Origin: Acinetobacter gyllenbergii CIP 110306 = MTCC 11365
GTDB lineage: Bacteria; Pseudomonadota; Gammaproteobacteria; Pseudomonadales; Moraxellaceae
Direction of reading: 5' to 3'
Assembly: GCF_000413855.1 (NCBI RefSeq)
Contig: NZ_ATGG01000013.1
Span: forward strand, 124,001-188,000
Length of the DNA: 64,000 nucleotides
How positions within the stretch are numbered: the stretch's first letter is position 1; each line of letters starts with the position of its first letter. This document shows, piece by piece, positions 1 through 7,642 of this stretch. The notes under the pieces are model-generated. The model saw only the letters and a program-made list of their open reading frames with translations. It was not told the origin of the DNA and did not search any database. The translations under genes were made by a program, and so were the position numbers.

Positions 1-1
1 G

Positions 2-394
2 TTAAATCTTGCCAATGATATGCCGTTGACAGCGATTGAGATTGAAAAGAGTGAATGGTTACAGAAACGTGCATTATTCTTGAATGATTGGTTTAAGTTG
101 GTGGCTGAAAAGAATATGCCTTTAAACTATTCAAATAAGTGGTCTAAAGAATTAAATTTCTCTGAATTGATCACCATGTTTGAATATCTTTTAGGGGATT
201 TAATCAGTTTAAAGTTGAATCAATCCTTAAAGAATGATGATTTGGACTTTAAAGCACTTGCCGAGTTCTACAGTTTGGAAGCGCTGTTTACGATTTACTC
301 TGACTTACAGCAGAAAAAGTTAATGATTGAGCAAAATGTTCAAACCCAACTGGTGCTGGATGAGTTATTTATTCAGTTGATGAATGTTGCTTAA
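2..394 (+). CDS. holB: DNA polymerase III subunit delta' (3' end)
   Basis: This is the last ~130 codons of a gene that enters from the left edge; the frame is open to base 2, so the first Met at base 20 is internal. The delta' subunit belongs to the clamp-loader complex that places the sliding clamp on DNA. The C-terminal third is all-alpha and carries no catalytic motif, so the call rests mainly on context: in Pseudomonas and Acinetobacter holB lies directly before pilZ and a TatD-type gene, both found a little further on here. Three unrelated genes separate it from pilZ in this window. The P-loop and zinc-binding part lies outside the window, so function cannot be checked directly. Confidence 0.7.
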   Translation, partial: LNLANDMPLTAIEIEKSEWLQKRALFLNDWFKLVAEKNMPLNYSNKWSKELNFSELITMFEYLLGDLISLKLNQSLKNDDLDFKALAEFYSLEALFTIYSDLQQKKLMIEQNVQTQLVLDELFIQLMNVA

Positions 395-427
395 GTAGAT
401 TTTAAAAATATTTTAATTAAATTTATA

Positions 428-467
428 GACTTAGCCTTCTAAATCAAAGATGAGGGCTAAGTTTTAT
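428..467 (+). terminator. Intrinsic terminator after holB
   Basis: Stem ACTTAGCCTT (from 429) pairs with GGGCTAAGT (ending at 462) with one G-U pair, and is followed by TTTTAT. It closes the holB unit before the inserted genes. Confidence 0.65.
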
Positions 468-578
468 CATGTTTATGTAAAGTTTGTATATAAATTGTTC
501 GGCACTCTTCAAACCTGATTAAAACTATATAAAATGTGAGTTACTTCACAATAATATTAAAAAATAAGGAATATAGAG

Positions 579-884
579 ATGAAAATAACATTTATAGCGA
601 TTGCTTTATCATTTGCAGTAATGCCAAATATCGCAATGGCTGAACCGAAATTTGTATCCAATATTAATGGCTCCTCATTTGCGATTAATGCTTCAAATGT
701 AGGCTCTCAAGCATATGAATGTGTATATAGCTATTCATTTAATCATGCTCAAGGTGTGGTCATGAATCAGTTCAGTGGTACGCTTTATATCGAAGCTGGG
801 GTGAGTAATATTTCTGTGATTTCAAGACATACAGATCAAATGATCAGTGCGTTGAATTTTGATTATAAATGCATTGAAAAATAG
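579..884 (+). CDS. Small secreted protein, unknown function
   Basis: I do not recognise a family. The 101-residue product starts with a clear Sec signal peptide (Lys2, hydrophobic core 4-15, likely cleavage after A-M-A at residue 21), leaving a mature protein of about 80 residues. Two cysteines (about 48 and 98) remain in the mature part and could form one disulfide in the periplasm. The rest looks beta-rich with many Asn, Ser and Ile. The Shine-Dalgarno AAGGAA lies just before the ATG. It is monocistronic, between the holB terminator and its own terminator. Reality as a gene is well supported; function is unknown. Confidence 0.7.
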   Translation: MKITFIAIALSFAVMPNIAMAEPKFVSNINGSSFAINASNVGSQAYECVYSYSFNHAQGVVMNQFSGTLYIEAGVSNISVISRHTDQMISALNFDYKCIEK

Positions 885-911
885 CCATTCATGACGTGAA
901 TGTTGAGTAAA

Positions 912-940
912 GAAGCCGCTTACAAGAGCGGTTTTTTTTA
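912..940 (+). terminator. Intrinsic terminator
   Basis: GCCGCT and AGCGGT form a short stem with loop TACAAG, followed by eight T residues. It ends the small secreted-protein gene at 884. Confidence 0.7.
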
Positions 941-1043
941 TGGAAAAAATTTCCCTTATGGTGAATGTTAAAAATTCACATATTTTAATAAATATGTTAT
1001 TTTTTCACATGTAGTTTTGCTTGATATGCTAGGGAATTGAAAT

Positions 1044-1553
1044 ATGCACGTAAAAACACTTTTGGTCGCTTTCAGCTTTTTGTCATTAAGTGCTTGTCAG
1101 ACATTGGATTCAGCAATGTCTGCAACGGATGGAATTTTAAATAAAACTGGAGATATCCTCAGTGGGGACTTTCGTGGTTTGGGGCCTGCGAAGAAAGCAA
1201 CGCTTTCTGAAATCTGGAGGGATTGGCAACAAAATGAAATTACAGCAAAACGGAAATGGGATGCTCAGCGTCTTGAAGTACCAGGAATCATTACTCGTAT
1301 TACTAAAACTGGTGAGGTGATTTCTCAAAACCAGATTGCGATTATTTTTAAAGATCCAAGTAATAGTAAATGTAAAGGACAAGGCTTGACACGTGACGAT
1401 TTAAAAGTAAATACAGATAAAATTAGCAATCTAAAAGTTGGTGATCGGATTACCGTGACAGGTGTGCTGGGTACAACTGAATCAAAATGGGCAACGCAAG
1501 GTGAATGCTGGTTCTCATTTGATAAAGCTGAGATTGTAAAAGCAACAAAATAA
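1044..1553 (+). CDS. Putative lipoprotein with OB-fold-like domain
   Basis: A 169-residue protein with a type II signal peptide: residues 1-17 are hydrophobic and end in the lipobox L-S-A-C with Cys18 as the lipidated residue. The mature N-terminus is a Ser/Ala/Asp linker. Residues ~75-165 read as five short beta-strands with the pattern of an OB-fold of the tRNA_anti-like kind (V-P-G-I-I-T-R-I, then L-K-V-G-D-R-I-T-V-T-G-V-L-G). Two mature cysteines (within K-C-K-G and G-E-C-W) may form a disulfide. No enzymatic motif is visible. Placement in the outer membrane or periplasm is inferred from the lipobox; what it binds is unknown. Confidence 0.65.
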   Translation: MHVKTLLVAFSFLSLSACQTLDSAMSATDGILNKTGDILSGDFRGLGPAKKATLSEIWRDWQQNEITAKRKWDAQRLEVPGIITRITKTGEVISQNQIAIIFKDPSNSKCKGQGLTRDDLKVNTDKISNLKVGDRITVTGVLGTTESKWATQGECWFSFDKAEIVKATK

Positions 1554-1607
1554 TCTATTCGGTCGAGATCTTAAGCCGGCCTTACTATCTCGATCAACCT
1601 AAATTAT

Positions 1608-2111
1608 TTATGGATTTAAGGTGTTATCATCATCTTCACTTCCTGTAGGAAGTGGAGTGTAATAAACCAGTTTCAATTGGTTGTTTTTGAGGAGGTAAAA
1701 TTTTTTAGCATAGATATCTTTTTCATTGATTTGAACGGAACCATGGCTCACCAATAATAAGCTATTGGGGCGGATATCAATTAACTTTTCTCCAGTTTCA
1801 CCACCGAATACGTTGAGAATTTTTCCTGTTCTTTTACTAATTAAGGTCAGGCTAAAACACATCGCACCACAACCCCAACCAACTGCGACATATTCTCCTG
1901 CATAGTCAGGTTTTTCTTTTAATCCTTCTGATAATCGTGTTCTAAACAAACGAGCATCAGCATCACTCTTGTCTAATTGTGCAGTGGGCCCTTTATAAAT
2001 CTGCACGGGGTAGTCAGTGAATTTGGGTTGAGTGTTCAAAGTCTTCGCATAGAGCATGGATGGACTGAATAGGTAAGCACTACACAAGATGACAAGGTTC
2101 ATTCTTTTCAT
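1608..2111 (-). CDS. Secreted protein with C-G-A-M-C motif, unknown function
   Basis: A 167-residue product with a Sec signal peptide (residues 1-22, ending L-Y-A). The mature part holds a W-G-C-G-A-M-C motif at residues ~79-85, two cysteines three residues apart that could be a disulfide or a metal site, followed by an F-S-L-T-L-I strand and a G-K-I-L-N-V-F segment. I know similar short exported proteins from Acinetobacter and other gamma-proteobacteria but no assigned function. It is transcribed convergently to the lipoprotein gene that ends at 1553. The C-terminus is acidic (G-S-E-D-D-D). Confidence 0.65.
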   Translation of the reverse strand: MKRMNLVILCSAYLFSPSMLYAKTLNTQPKFTDYPVQIYKGPTAQLDKSDADARLFRTRLSEGLKEKPDYAGEYVAVGWGCGAMCFSLTLISKRTGKILNVFGGETGEKLIDIRPNSLLLVSHGSVQINEKDIYAKKFYLLKNNQLKLVYYTPLPTGSEDDDNTLNP

Positions 2112-2447
2112 TCAAAACTCCTGTTGATCTGCCTCTTTATGCTTTAATCGAGTGGGTTCAGTCAATTTTGATAAATTGTCATCTTGGTTTAAACAATCTT
2201 ATCTAGAATGCTTGGCTTGTTTAAATAAGACTCAGGTTGGTGGCTTTGTTCTGGTTTTATTTAAACATTATTTGTTGTTTGTTCGATTGTTTTCTATAAT
2301 CAAGCCATAAATCGAGTATAGATTTTTTATTAGACAGTCACCAATGAAAATTCTCTAAAATGATGCGGGCTAGTAATATTTTTAAGATTTATCAATGGTA
2401 TAAAATTATTAATGTGTTAATGAATTAGTATTTGACAGGGGAATGTT
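2112..2447. other. AT-rich intergenic region upstream of pilZ
   Basis: This 336-bp gap separates two divergent genes. It holds an 11-bp inverted repeat (TGTTTAAATAA at 2218-2228 and its complement ending at 2267), a good sigma-70-type promoter at 2272-2300, and a 5' leader of about 140 nt before pilZ. No short ORF with a convincing ribosome site was seen. Confidence 0.5.
2272..2300 (+). promoter_or_regulatory. Candidate sigma-70 promoter for pilZ
   Basis: A -35 hexamer TTGTTG (2272-2277) and a perfect -10 TATAAT (2295-2300) are separated by 17 bp. Transcription would start near 2307 and read pilZ and the TatD-type gene, independently of holB. Confidence 0.5.
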
Positions 2448-2792
2448 ATGCAACCACAAATGATGGGCGGAATTATACAGGTCAATATTCCAGATAAAAC
2501 CACATTGCAATCCAGCTATATGCCTTTTGTTGTGGGCGGTGGTCTATTTGTACCAACGAAACAAGCCGTTAAAATGGGGCAAGAGGTGTTTGTGCTGGCA
2601 ACCTTACCTGAGCAATCACAAAAGATTCCTTTGACCGGAAAGGTGATCTGGATTTCACATAAACAGACGCATTTTAAACCACAAGGTTTTGCAATCCAGC
2701 TTGTTGGTGAAAAAGGTGTGTATTATAAAAATGAAGCTGAAAAATTATTAGCGGGTATGAAAGGCTTGGATCGTCCAAGTTATACCATGTAG
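2448..2792 (+). CDS. pilZ: Type IV pilus assembly protein PilZ
   Basis: A 114-residue single PilZ-domain protein required for type IV pilus biogenesis; in Pseudomonas and Xanthomonas it acts with PilB and FimX in the cytoplasm. The sequence matches true PilZ end to end: Y-M-P-F near residue 25, G-G-L-F-V-P-T, the V-F-V-L strand, G-K-V-I-W-I, and the C-terminal D-R-P-S-Y-T-M. The Arg-x-x-x-Arg c-di-GMP-binding motif is absent, as in the Pseudomonas protein, so it should not bind the nucleotide directly. The ATG is preceded by AGGGGA. The TatD-type gene follows after 24 bp, as in related genomes, which supports orthology. Confidence 0.9.
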   Translation: MQPQMMGGIIQVNIPDKTTLQSSYMPFVVGGGLFVPTKQAVKMGQEVFVLATLPEQSQKIPLTGKVIWISHKQTHFKPQGFAIQLVGEKGVYYKNEAEKLLAGMKGLDRPSYTM

Positions 2793-2816
2793 TCGTAAAG
2801 AGAATAGGAAGAAAGA

Positions 2817-3590
2817 GTGTTTGTTGATACGCATTGCCATTTAACCATGTTAGATCTAAATCCTTATCAAGGGGATTTAGATCAAGCACTTGAACAAGCG
2901 CGACTTGCAGGTGTGTCCAAGTTCATGGGTATTTCAGTTGATCTTGATGATCATGTTAAATTGGCTGAAATTGCTGCTCGACATGAAGATGTGGGCTATT
3001 CAGTGGGTGTGCATCCTTGTGAAGACGAGCATATCATGGCGCGTGCAACAACGGATTATCTGGTTCAACTTGCTCAGTCAGACAAAGTCTGGGCCTTAGG
3101 CGAAACGGGTTTAGATTATTATCATAGTACCGATTTTGTTGCTGAGCAAAAACGTTGTTTTGCACGTCATATTGAAGCATCTAAGATTGTTAAAAAGCCT
3201 GTGGTGGTGCACACTCGAGCAGCGAAACACGATACTGTCGATATTATTCGGGCAGAACAATCTACACATGGCATTCTGCATTGTTTTACTGAAGATTGGG
3301 AAACGGCAAAAGCGGTTCTGGATTGTGGTTATTACATTTCCTTTTCTGGTATTGTCTCTTTTAAAAATGCACAAGACTTACGTGATGTTGCGAAGCAGGT
3401 ACCACTTGATCGTTTGTTGATTGAAACGGATAGCCCTTATTTAGCACCTATGCCGTATCGAGGTAAAACCAATGAACCGAAATACGTTCCTTTTGTAGCA
3501 AAAGCATTAAGTGATGTATATGATAAATCGGTTGAAGAGATTGGCATGATTACAACACAAAATTTTGAGAATCTCTTAAATTTGAAGTAA
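2817..3590 (+). CDS. TatD-family metal-dependent hydrolase (DNase)
   Basis: A 257-residue TIM-barrel hydrolase. All metal ligands of the family are in place: D4-x-H6-x-H8, Glu96 in G-E-T-G-L-D, His132 in V-V-V-H-T-R, His155 in H-G-I-L-H, and Asp205 in E-T-D-S-P-Y. TatD proteins are cytoplasmic 3'-5' exonucleases linked to DNA and RNA repair and quality control. The start is GTG at 2817, with AGGAAG nine bases before it; no in-frame ATG precedes the essential D-T-H-C-H, so GTG must be used. It sits 24 bp after pilZ and is probably co-transcribed with it. It is the ycfH-type member found near holB in many gamma-proteobacteria. Confidence 0.9.
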   Translation: MFVDTHCHLTMLDLNPYQGDLDQALEQARLAGVSKFMGISVDLDDHVKLAEIAARHEDVGYSVGVHPCEDEHIMARATTDYLVQLAQSDKVWALGETGLDYYHSTDFVAEQKRCFARHIEASKIVKKPVVVHTRAAKHDTVDIIRAEQSTHGILHCFTEDWETAKAVLDCGYYISFSGIVSFKNAQDLRDVAKQVPLDRLLIETDSPYLAPMPYRGKTNEPKYVPFVAKALSDVYDKSVEEIGMITTQNFENLLNLK

Positions 3591-3625
3591 ACGGTTTTTG
3601 ATGTACTAGGAAAGAGAGTTATTAC

Positions 3626-4240
3626 GTGAAAATGGATCGTCAGGCTCAGTTCAGAGCACGAGAAGTATTAATTTTTCAAATCGCGGAGCAACTCCTATTA
3701 GAAAATGGTGAAGCTGGCATGACGCTAGATGCTTTGGCAGCAGAACTGGATCTTGCTAAAGGTACGCTATATAAGCATTTTCAAAGTAAAGATGAACTAT
3801 ACATGCTGCTCATTATCCGTAATGAGCGTATGTTGTTGGAGATGATTCAGGATACTGAAAAGGCTTTTCCCGAGCATTTAGCATTCTTTATGTTGCATCA
3901 TTTACATCACCCTGAACGTACAGCATTATTTCACCAGATTGAAGAGCGCCTTTCGACAACGGGTCAGGGTATTCAATTGCTTTTTAGTGAGTTATATAAA
4001 GTACGTCGACAGCGTTTACGTATCATCATTCGAATGACCGAAAGTTATTTATTGAGTATCAATAGCACCATGACTACTCGTGATTATCTCGCCTCAATTT
4101 GGTCGTTGACCTATGGTGCAGCGGTAATTTTGAACTCGAGTTTCTATCAACGTTATTTAGGTTCTCGAGATACCTTACGTGTTGCCTATATCGAGCAAGC
4201 TTTAGCATTACCTAAGTTACTCGAACCTGTACTCCCATAG
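3626..4240 (+). CDS. TetR/AcrR-family transcriptional regulator
   Basis: 204 residues. The N-terminal TetR DNA-binding domain occupies residues ~10-58, with the helix-turn-helix G-M-T-L-D-A-L-A-A-E-L-D-L-A-K-G-T-L-Y-K followed by H-F-Q-S-K-D-E-L-Y. The remaining ~145 residues form the helical ligand and dimer domain, which I cannot match to a known effector. The start is GTG at 3626; ATG at 3632 is an equally plausible start two codons later. It lies 35 bp after the TatD-type gene and only 5 bp before gspH on the same strand, so it may belong to the same transcript. The target genes are not evident and no clear operator was seen next to it. Confidence 0.85.
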   Translation: MKMDRQAQFRAREVLIFQIAEQLLLENGEAGMTLDALAAELDLAKGTLYKHFQSKDELYMLLIIRNERMLLEMIQDTEKAFPEHLAFFMLHHLHHPERTALFHQIEERLSTTGQGIQLLFSELYKVRRQRLRIIIRMTESYLLSINSTMTTRDYLASIWSLTYGAAVILNSSFYQRYLGSRDTLRVAYIEQALALPKLLEPVLP

Positions 4241-4245
4241 TTGAA

Positions 4246-4800
4246 ATGATAATGAGATCACCACCACATTCGCAAAAAGCCTTTACCCTGATTGAGGTCA
4301 TGGTGGTGATTGTTATTATGACCATCATGGCATCTCTGGTGGTATTAAATATTGGGGGAGTCGATCAACGCCGAGCAATGCAGGCTAGAGAAATGTTTGT
4401 TCTTGATCTGAAAAAAATCAATAAAGAAGCAACAGATCAGGCCAAAGTTTTTGCTCTAAATACCCAGAATGCCACAGATGTAGCACCGTTTAGTTATAAC
4501 TTGTTTGAATACCACGATCAAAGCCGTGAGCAGATTCAGCAGGCAGACCGTACTTGGCAACAGTATAAAGAATTTAAAACTCGCCAATTACCTGATCATG
4601 TGTCTTTTAGTATTCAAAGTCTTGACACAGCGAACTATAACAAAGCAAAAAATGAAGACTTATTAGGTGGTAAAGCGCCGCAATTGATTTGGTTTGGCAA
4701 TGGTGAAGTGAAGCCTGTTCGGATACAGTTCTATTATGAGCAACAACCGATTGGTCATGAGTTAGAGCTAGATCATTTGGGTAAAATAAATGAAAATTAA
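4246..4800 (+). CDS. gspH: Type II secretion minor pseudopilin GspH
   Basis: A 184-residue prepilin-like protein. The class III signal is Q-K-A|F-T-L-I-E-V-M with cleavage expected after Ala12, Phe+1 and the conserved Glu+5 (Glu17), followed by the hydrophobic helix M-V-V-I-V-I-M-T-I-M-A-S. Ala instead of Gly at -1 is less common but is tolerated by some prepilin peptidases. The C-terminal globular domain is of GspH size. GspH is part of the pseudopilus tip (H-I-J-K) that pushes folded exoproteins through the GspD secretin. It is the first of four overlapping genes in the canonical H-I-J-K order; its 3' end overlaps gspI by 11 bp. The other gsp genes are not in the window. Confidence 0.88.
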   Translation: MIMRSPPHSQKAFTLIEVMVVIVIMTIMASLVVLNIGGVDQRRAMQAREMFVLDLKKINKEATDQAKVFALNTQNATDVAPFSYNLFEYHDQSREQIQQADRTWQQYKEFKTRQLPDHVSFSIQSLDTANYNKAKNEDLLGGKAPQLIWFGNGEVKPVRIQFYYEQQPIGHELELDHLGKINEN

Positions 4801-5287
4801 ATATTCAGATGAAAGCGTTCCATCTTGTGCTTGGGTGAACAATTCTAATAATCGAAGCATCGCTTCTCGCCTTGCGACACGATCGAGCGTTGCTCGATTT
4901 AACCGTGTCTCAGGATTTACCTTACTCGAAGTGATGGTCGCTTTGGCGATCTTTGCTGTAGCAGCAATTGCCTTAACTAAAGTAGCGATGCAGTACACGC
5001 AGTCAACCTCAAATGCGATTTTAAGAACTAAAGCACAATTTGTCGCAATGAATGAAGTGGCGATGATGGAAATCAATCAGGAATGGCTGGATGGAACACA
5101 ATCCAAGCAAATCACTTCACAAGGTGAAACTTGGCAAATTGATAAAAAAGCACAATCGACGATAAGCCCGAAAATTCAACGTATCGAGTTGCAAGTCAGC
5201 TTATTTAATAATGAACAAGGTAAGGTCGAAGCGGGTGTTACGAATCTTGTGTTCTTTAACTATCCTGCAAAGGCGAGAACACAATGA
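4790..5287 (+). CDS. gspI: Type II secretion minor pseudopilin GspI, long leader
   Basis: 165 residues with prepilin motif S-G|F-T-L-L-E-V-M-V-A-L-A-I-F: Gly42 at -1, Phe43 at +1, Glu47 at +5, then the hydrophobic helix. GspI is the core of the tip complex with GspJ and GspK. The leader before the cleavage site is 42 residues, whereas GspI leaders are usually under ten. No internal ATG exists; a GTG at codon 16 (4835) would still leave 27 residues and has no ribosome site. The leader DNA holds a perfect inverted repeat, ATCGAGC-GTT-GCTCGAT (4882-4898). Start overlaps the gspH end; the stop overlaps gspJ by 4 bp. Confidence 0.85.
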   Translation: MKIKYSDESVPSCAWVNNSNNRSIASRLATRSSVARFNRVSGFTLLEVMVALAIFAVAAIALTKVAMQYTQSTSNAILRTKAQFVAMNEVAMMEINQEWLDGTQSKQITSQGETWQIDKKAQSTISPKIQRIELQVSLFNNEQGKVEAGVTNLVFFNYPAKARTQ

Positions 5288-5928
5288 CATATCATGCTGA
5301 GCATCGCTCTTTGCGTCAATCAGGCTTTACTTTGGTTGAATTGTTGGTTGCAATTGCAATTTTTGCTGTGCTTTCAATGTTGGGATGGAAGGTCTTTGAT
5401 TATCTACTAAAAGTAAAAGATCGAAATGCAGAGCATGAAACGTATCTATTTGCTTTGCAAGATGCCTATCAACAGGTTTTAAGAGATAGCTTGCAGATTA
5501 TCCCTGTGACGGCAAATGACGGGCGACAATTGCAAGCGGCCATTGTATTGAATGATCAACACTTTGCATTTAGTAAGGCTGGGGTTTCAGACCCATTGAA
5601 ACAGGGACTTTCACCCTATGAGCGCATTGAATATCGCTATGATTCAGCACAAAAGAAAGTATATCGATTAAAGTATTCGAATTTGAATATTCCAAATCGC
5701 GTACAGCCGATTTCAAGTACGTTGCTGGATAATGTGGATCAATTTAAGGTGATGGTTCTGAATCCGCAGGAACTGACGCAATGGCCTGAAAATATCAGTG
5801 ATCCAAACAATATCGCTGAGCTGAAAAAACTACCTATAGGGTTAAAAATACAATTGACTGTTGCAGGGACAGATTATGAATGGGTATATAGCCTGTTAAC
5901 TCCGAATCAGGGGGCAGGAAATCCATGA
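5284..5928 (+). CDS. gspJ: Type II secretion minor pseudopilin GspJ
   Basis: 214 residues with prepilin motif Q-S-G|F-T-L-V-E-L-L-V-A-I-A-I-F: Gly14 at -1, Phe15 at +1, Glu19 at +5. The C-terminal globular domain (~45-210) has the length typical of GspJ, which caps the pseudopilus with GspI and GspK. The ATG overlaps the gspI stop (ATGA) and its own stop overlaps gspK by 4 bp, indicating translational coupling in a single operon. Confidence 0.9.
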   Translation: MTYHAEHRSLRQSGFTLVELLVAIAIFAVLSMLGWKVFDYLLKVKDRNAEHETYLFALQDAYQQVLRDSLQIIPVTANDGRQLQAAIVLNDQHFAFSKAGVSDPLKQGLSPYERIEYRYDSAQKKVYRLKYSNLNIPNRVQPISSTLLDNVDQFKVMVLNPQELTQWPENISDPNNIAELKKLPIGLKIQLTVAGTDYEWVYSLLTPNQGAGNP

Positions 5929-6893
5929 GAACAATGAAAATTTCCTCCTCTCAGCGTGGTATCGCATTACTCACGATATTGGTTATGGTGGCCTTGGCAA
6001 CGATTTTAGCGGCGACGATAGCCAAAAGACAAACCAATACCTCTGAAAATACAGGCTATTTGATGCGTCAAAATCAATCGCTGCTCTATGCGAAAAGTGC
6101 AGAAGCCTTTTTCTCCGAACTATTGATCCAAGACAGCGATAATGGCGGTACGATTGACCATTTGCAGGAAAACTGGGCCAAGCCGATGCCGCCATTTCCA
6201 GTTGAGGATGGCTTAGTATCTGGTCGCTTGATTGATGAGTCTGGAAAATTTAACCTCAATAATTTGGTCAAAGCAGATGGCAATCAAGTTGATGATTTGG
6301 CACGGCGCTGGTTTGAAAAATTGTTACAGCGGGTAGGTTTGCCTGCTGAGTTGAGTCAGGCAGTCATTGACTGGCAAGATAGCAATGAAGAAGTAACTGG
6401 CGCAATGGGGGCTGAGAGTAGCTATTATCAAGGTTTAGATCCTGCATATTTAGTACCCAATACAAAGTTTCATAGTGTTGAGGAGCTTAAGCTGGTGAGG
6501 GGCTTTGAAGGTAAAAACTACGATTTGATTAAACCTTATGTCACGGCTTTACCTGAACAAACCAAAGTAAATATCAATACGGCACCAGCATTATTGCTTG
6601 CTAGTATTGATCCAACAGTGGATGTTAAAACAGTCGAGCAGGAGCTAAAACGTAAACAAGCAGAGCTCACTTATTTCAATAATGTGGAAGATTTATGGAA
6701 GTTAAGTGTTTTTTCTGGAATAGAACAACAAAATAAAACTGATGCCGCCGCTTTACTGGATATTAAGTCCAATTATTTTACCGCACAAATTGAGGTTGTT
6801 TTAAGCGAACGGAAGCGTCAATTTAGCAGTGCTTTGGTGCGTAAAGATAAGCAAGTATCTGTTTATTCAAGAAGTCTTGCACCATTTGAGTGA
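5925..6893 (+). CDS. gspK: Type II secretion minor pseudopilin GspK
   Basis: 322 residues, the large member of the tip complex. The processing site is Q-R-G|I-A-L-L-T with Gly12 at -1; the +5 residue is Thr, not Glu, which is the known hallmark of GspK and fits its position at the extreme tip. The hydrophobic helix follows (L-L-T-I-L-V-M-V-A-L-A-T-I-L-A-A). The large alpha domain contains W-Q-D-S-N-E (~144-149) and K-V-N-I-N-T-A-P (~213-220), both usual in GspK. The start overlaps gspJ (ATGA). No T-rich terminator was recognised between its stop and the QueD-like gene about 110 bp downstream. Confidence 0.9.
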   Translation: MRTMKISSSQRGIALLTILVMVALATILAATIAKRQTNTSENTGYLMRQNQSLLYAKSAEAFFSELLIQDSDNGGTIDHLQENWAKPMPPFPVEDGLVSGRLIDESGKFNLNNLVKADGNQVDDLARRWFEKLLQRVGLPAELSQAVIDWQDSNEEVTGAMGAESSYYQGLDPAYLVPNTKFHSVEELKLVRGFEGKNYDLIKPYVTALPEQTKVNINTAPALLLASIDPTVDVKTVEQELKRKQAELTYFNNVEDLWKLSVFSGIEQQNKTDAAALLDIKSNYFTAQIEVVLSERKRQFSSALVRKDKQVSVYSRSLAPFE

Positions 6894-7001
6894 CTTTGAA
6901 GATTGATTTATCAAATGGTGACAAGATTTAAAATCAATCCCAATGCACGTTTTTTTGCTTTATAATAAAATTCGTTTGCAGATAAAAGATTAGCTTGGTG
7001 C

Positions 7002-7598
7002 ATGTTAATTCGTAAATTATTTAAGTTTGAAAATGCTCATATTGTACGTAACTGTACATCGGACCGTTGTAAGCGTTCGATCCATGGGCATAGCTATAAA
7101 GTTGAATTATTATTAAAAGCGTCAAAGTTAGATCATGGGCAAATGGTCTATGACTTCGGTCTGTTAAAAGGCGTTATTAAAGAGTTGTATGATAGTTTTG
7201 ATCATGCGATCTGTTTTTGGCAGAAAGATGATCCTGCTTATATTGAGGCATGTAAAACATTTAGTGCGCGTTGGATTGCTTTACCTGTTTCGCCATCGGC
7301 TGAACAGTTTTCTCGTATTTTCTTTTATCTTGCTCAGCAGGTATTGAACTCAACCACAACTCAAAACGGCGAGGGTGATGTTGAAGTGTATTCTGTGATT
7401 GTGCATGAAACAGATACGGGTTATGCGCAGAGTTTTCAGGAAGATATTGATAATGCACAAATGGGTGCATTAAGTTTGGATCAAATTGTGTTTTCAGAGC
7501 AAGTACAGGCTGAATGGAGTGATGTTCAGATGTATGAAAATCTGAAAAAAGGAATGAAGTTCCAAAACCCAAACGTAGAATTACAAGTTAATATTTGA
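7002..7598 (+). CDS. QueD / 6-pyruvoyltetrahydropterin synthase-family protein, long form
   Basis: A 198-residue T-fold enzyme, about 75 residues longer than E. coli QueD. The zinc ligands are His13 (E-N-A-H), His28 and His30 (I-H-G-H-S-Y); Cys23 is the likely catalytic cysteine, Asp67-His68 (F-D-H) the relay, and Glu136 (V-H-E-T) the pterin anchor. M-V-Y-D-F-G-L-L-K matches the family's second motif. QueD converts dihydroneopterin triphosphate to 6-carboxytetrahydropterin in queuosine synthesis. Spacing from Cys to the H-x-H is one residue longer than in E. coli, and extra sequence lies around residues 70-95 and at the C-terminus. Other queuosine genes are not adjacent, so a different pterin reaction cannot be excluded. 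Confidence 0.8.
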   Translation: MLIRKLFKFENAHIVRNCTSDRCKRSIHGHSYKVELLLKASKLDHGQMVYDFGLLKGVIKELYDSFDHAICFWQKDDPAYIEACKTFSARWIALPVSPSAEQFSRIFFYLAQQVLNSTTTQNGEGDVEVYSVIVHETDTGYAQSFQEDIDNAQMGALSLDQIVFSEQVQAEWSDVQMYENLKKGMKFQNPNVELQVNI

Positions 7599-7642
7599 GT
7601 GCTTTTGCACGTATTTGAGTGAATTTATTTCAAGGAATGTGG

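Noticed and set aside
7619..7642. GTG start for ung at 7619
   Set aside because: No ribosome site; the ATG at 7643 has CAAGGA at the right distance and gives the usual Ung length.
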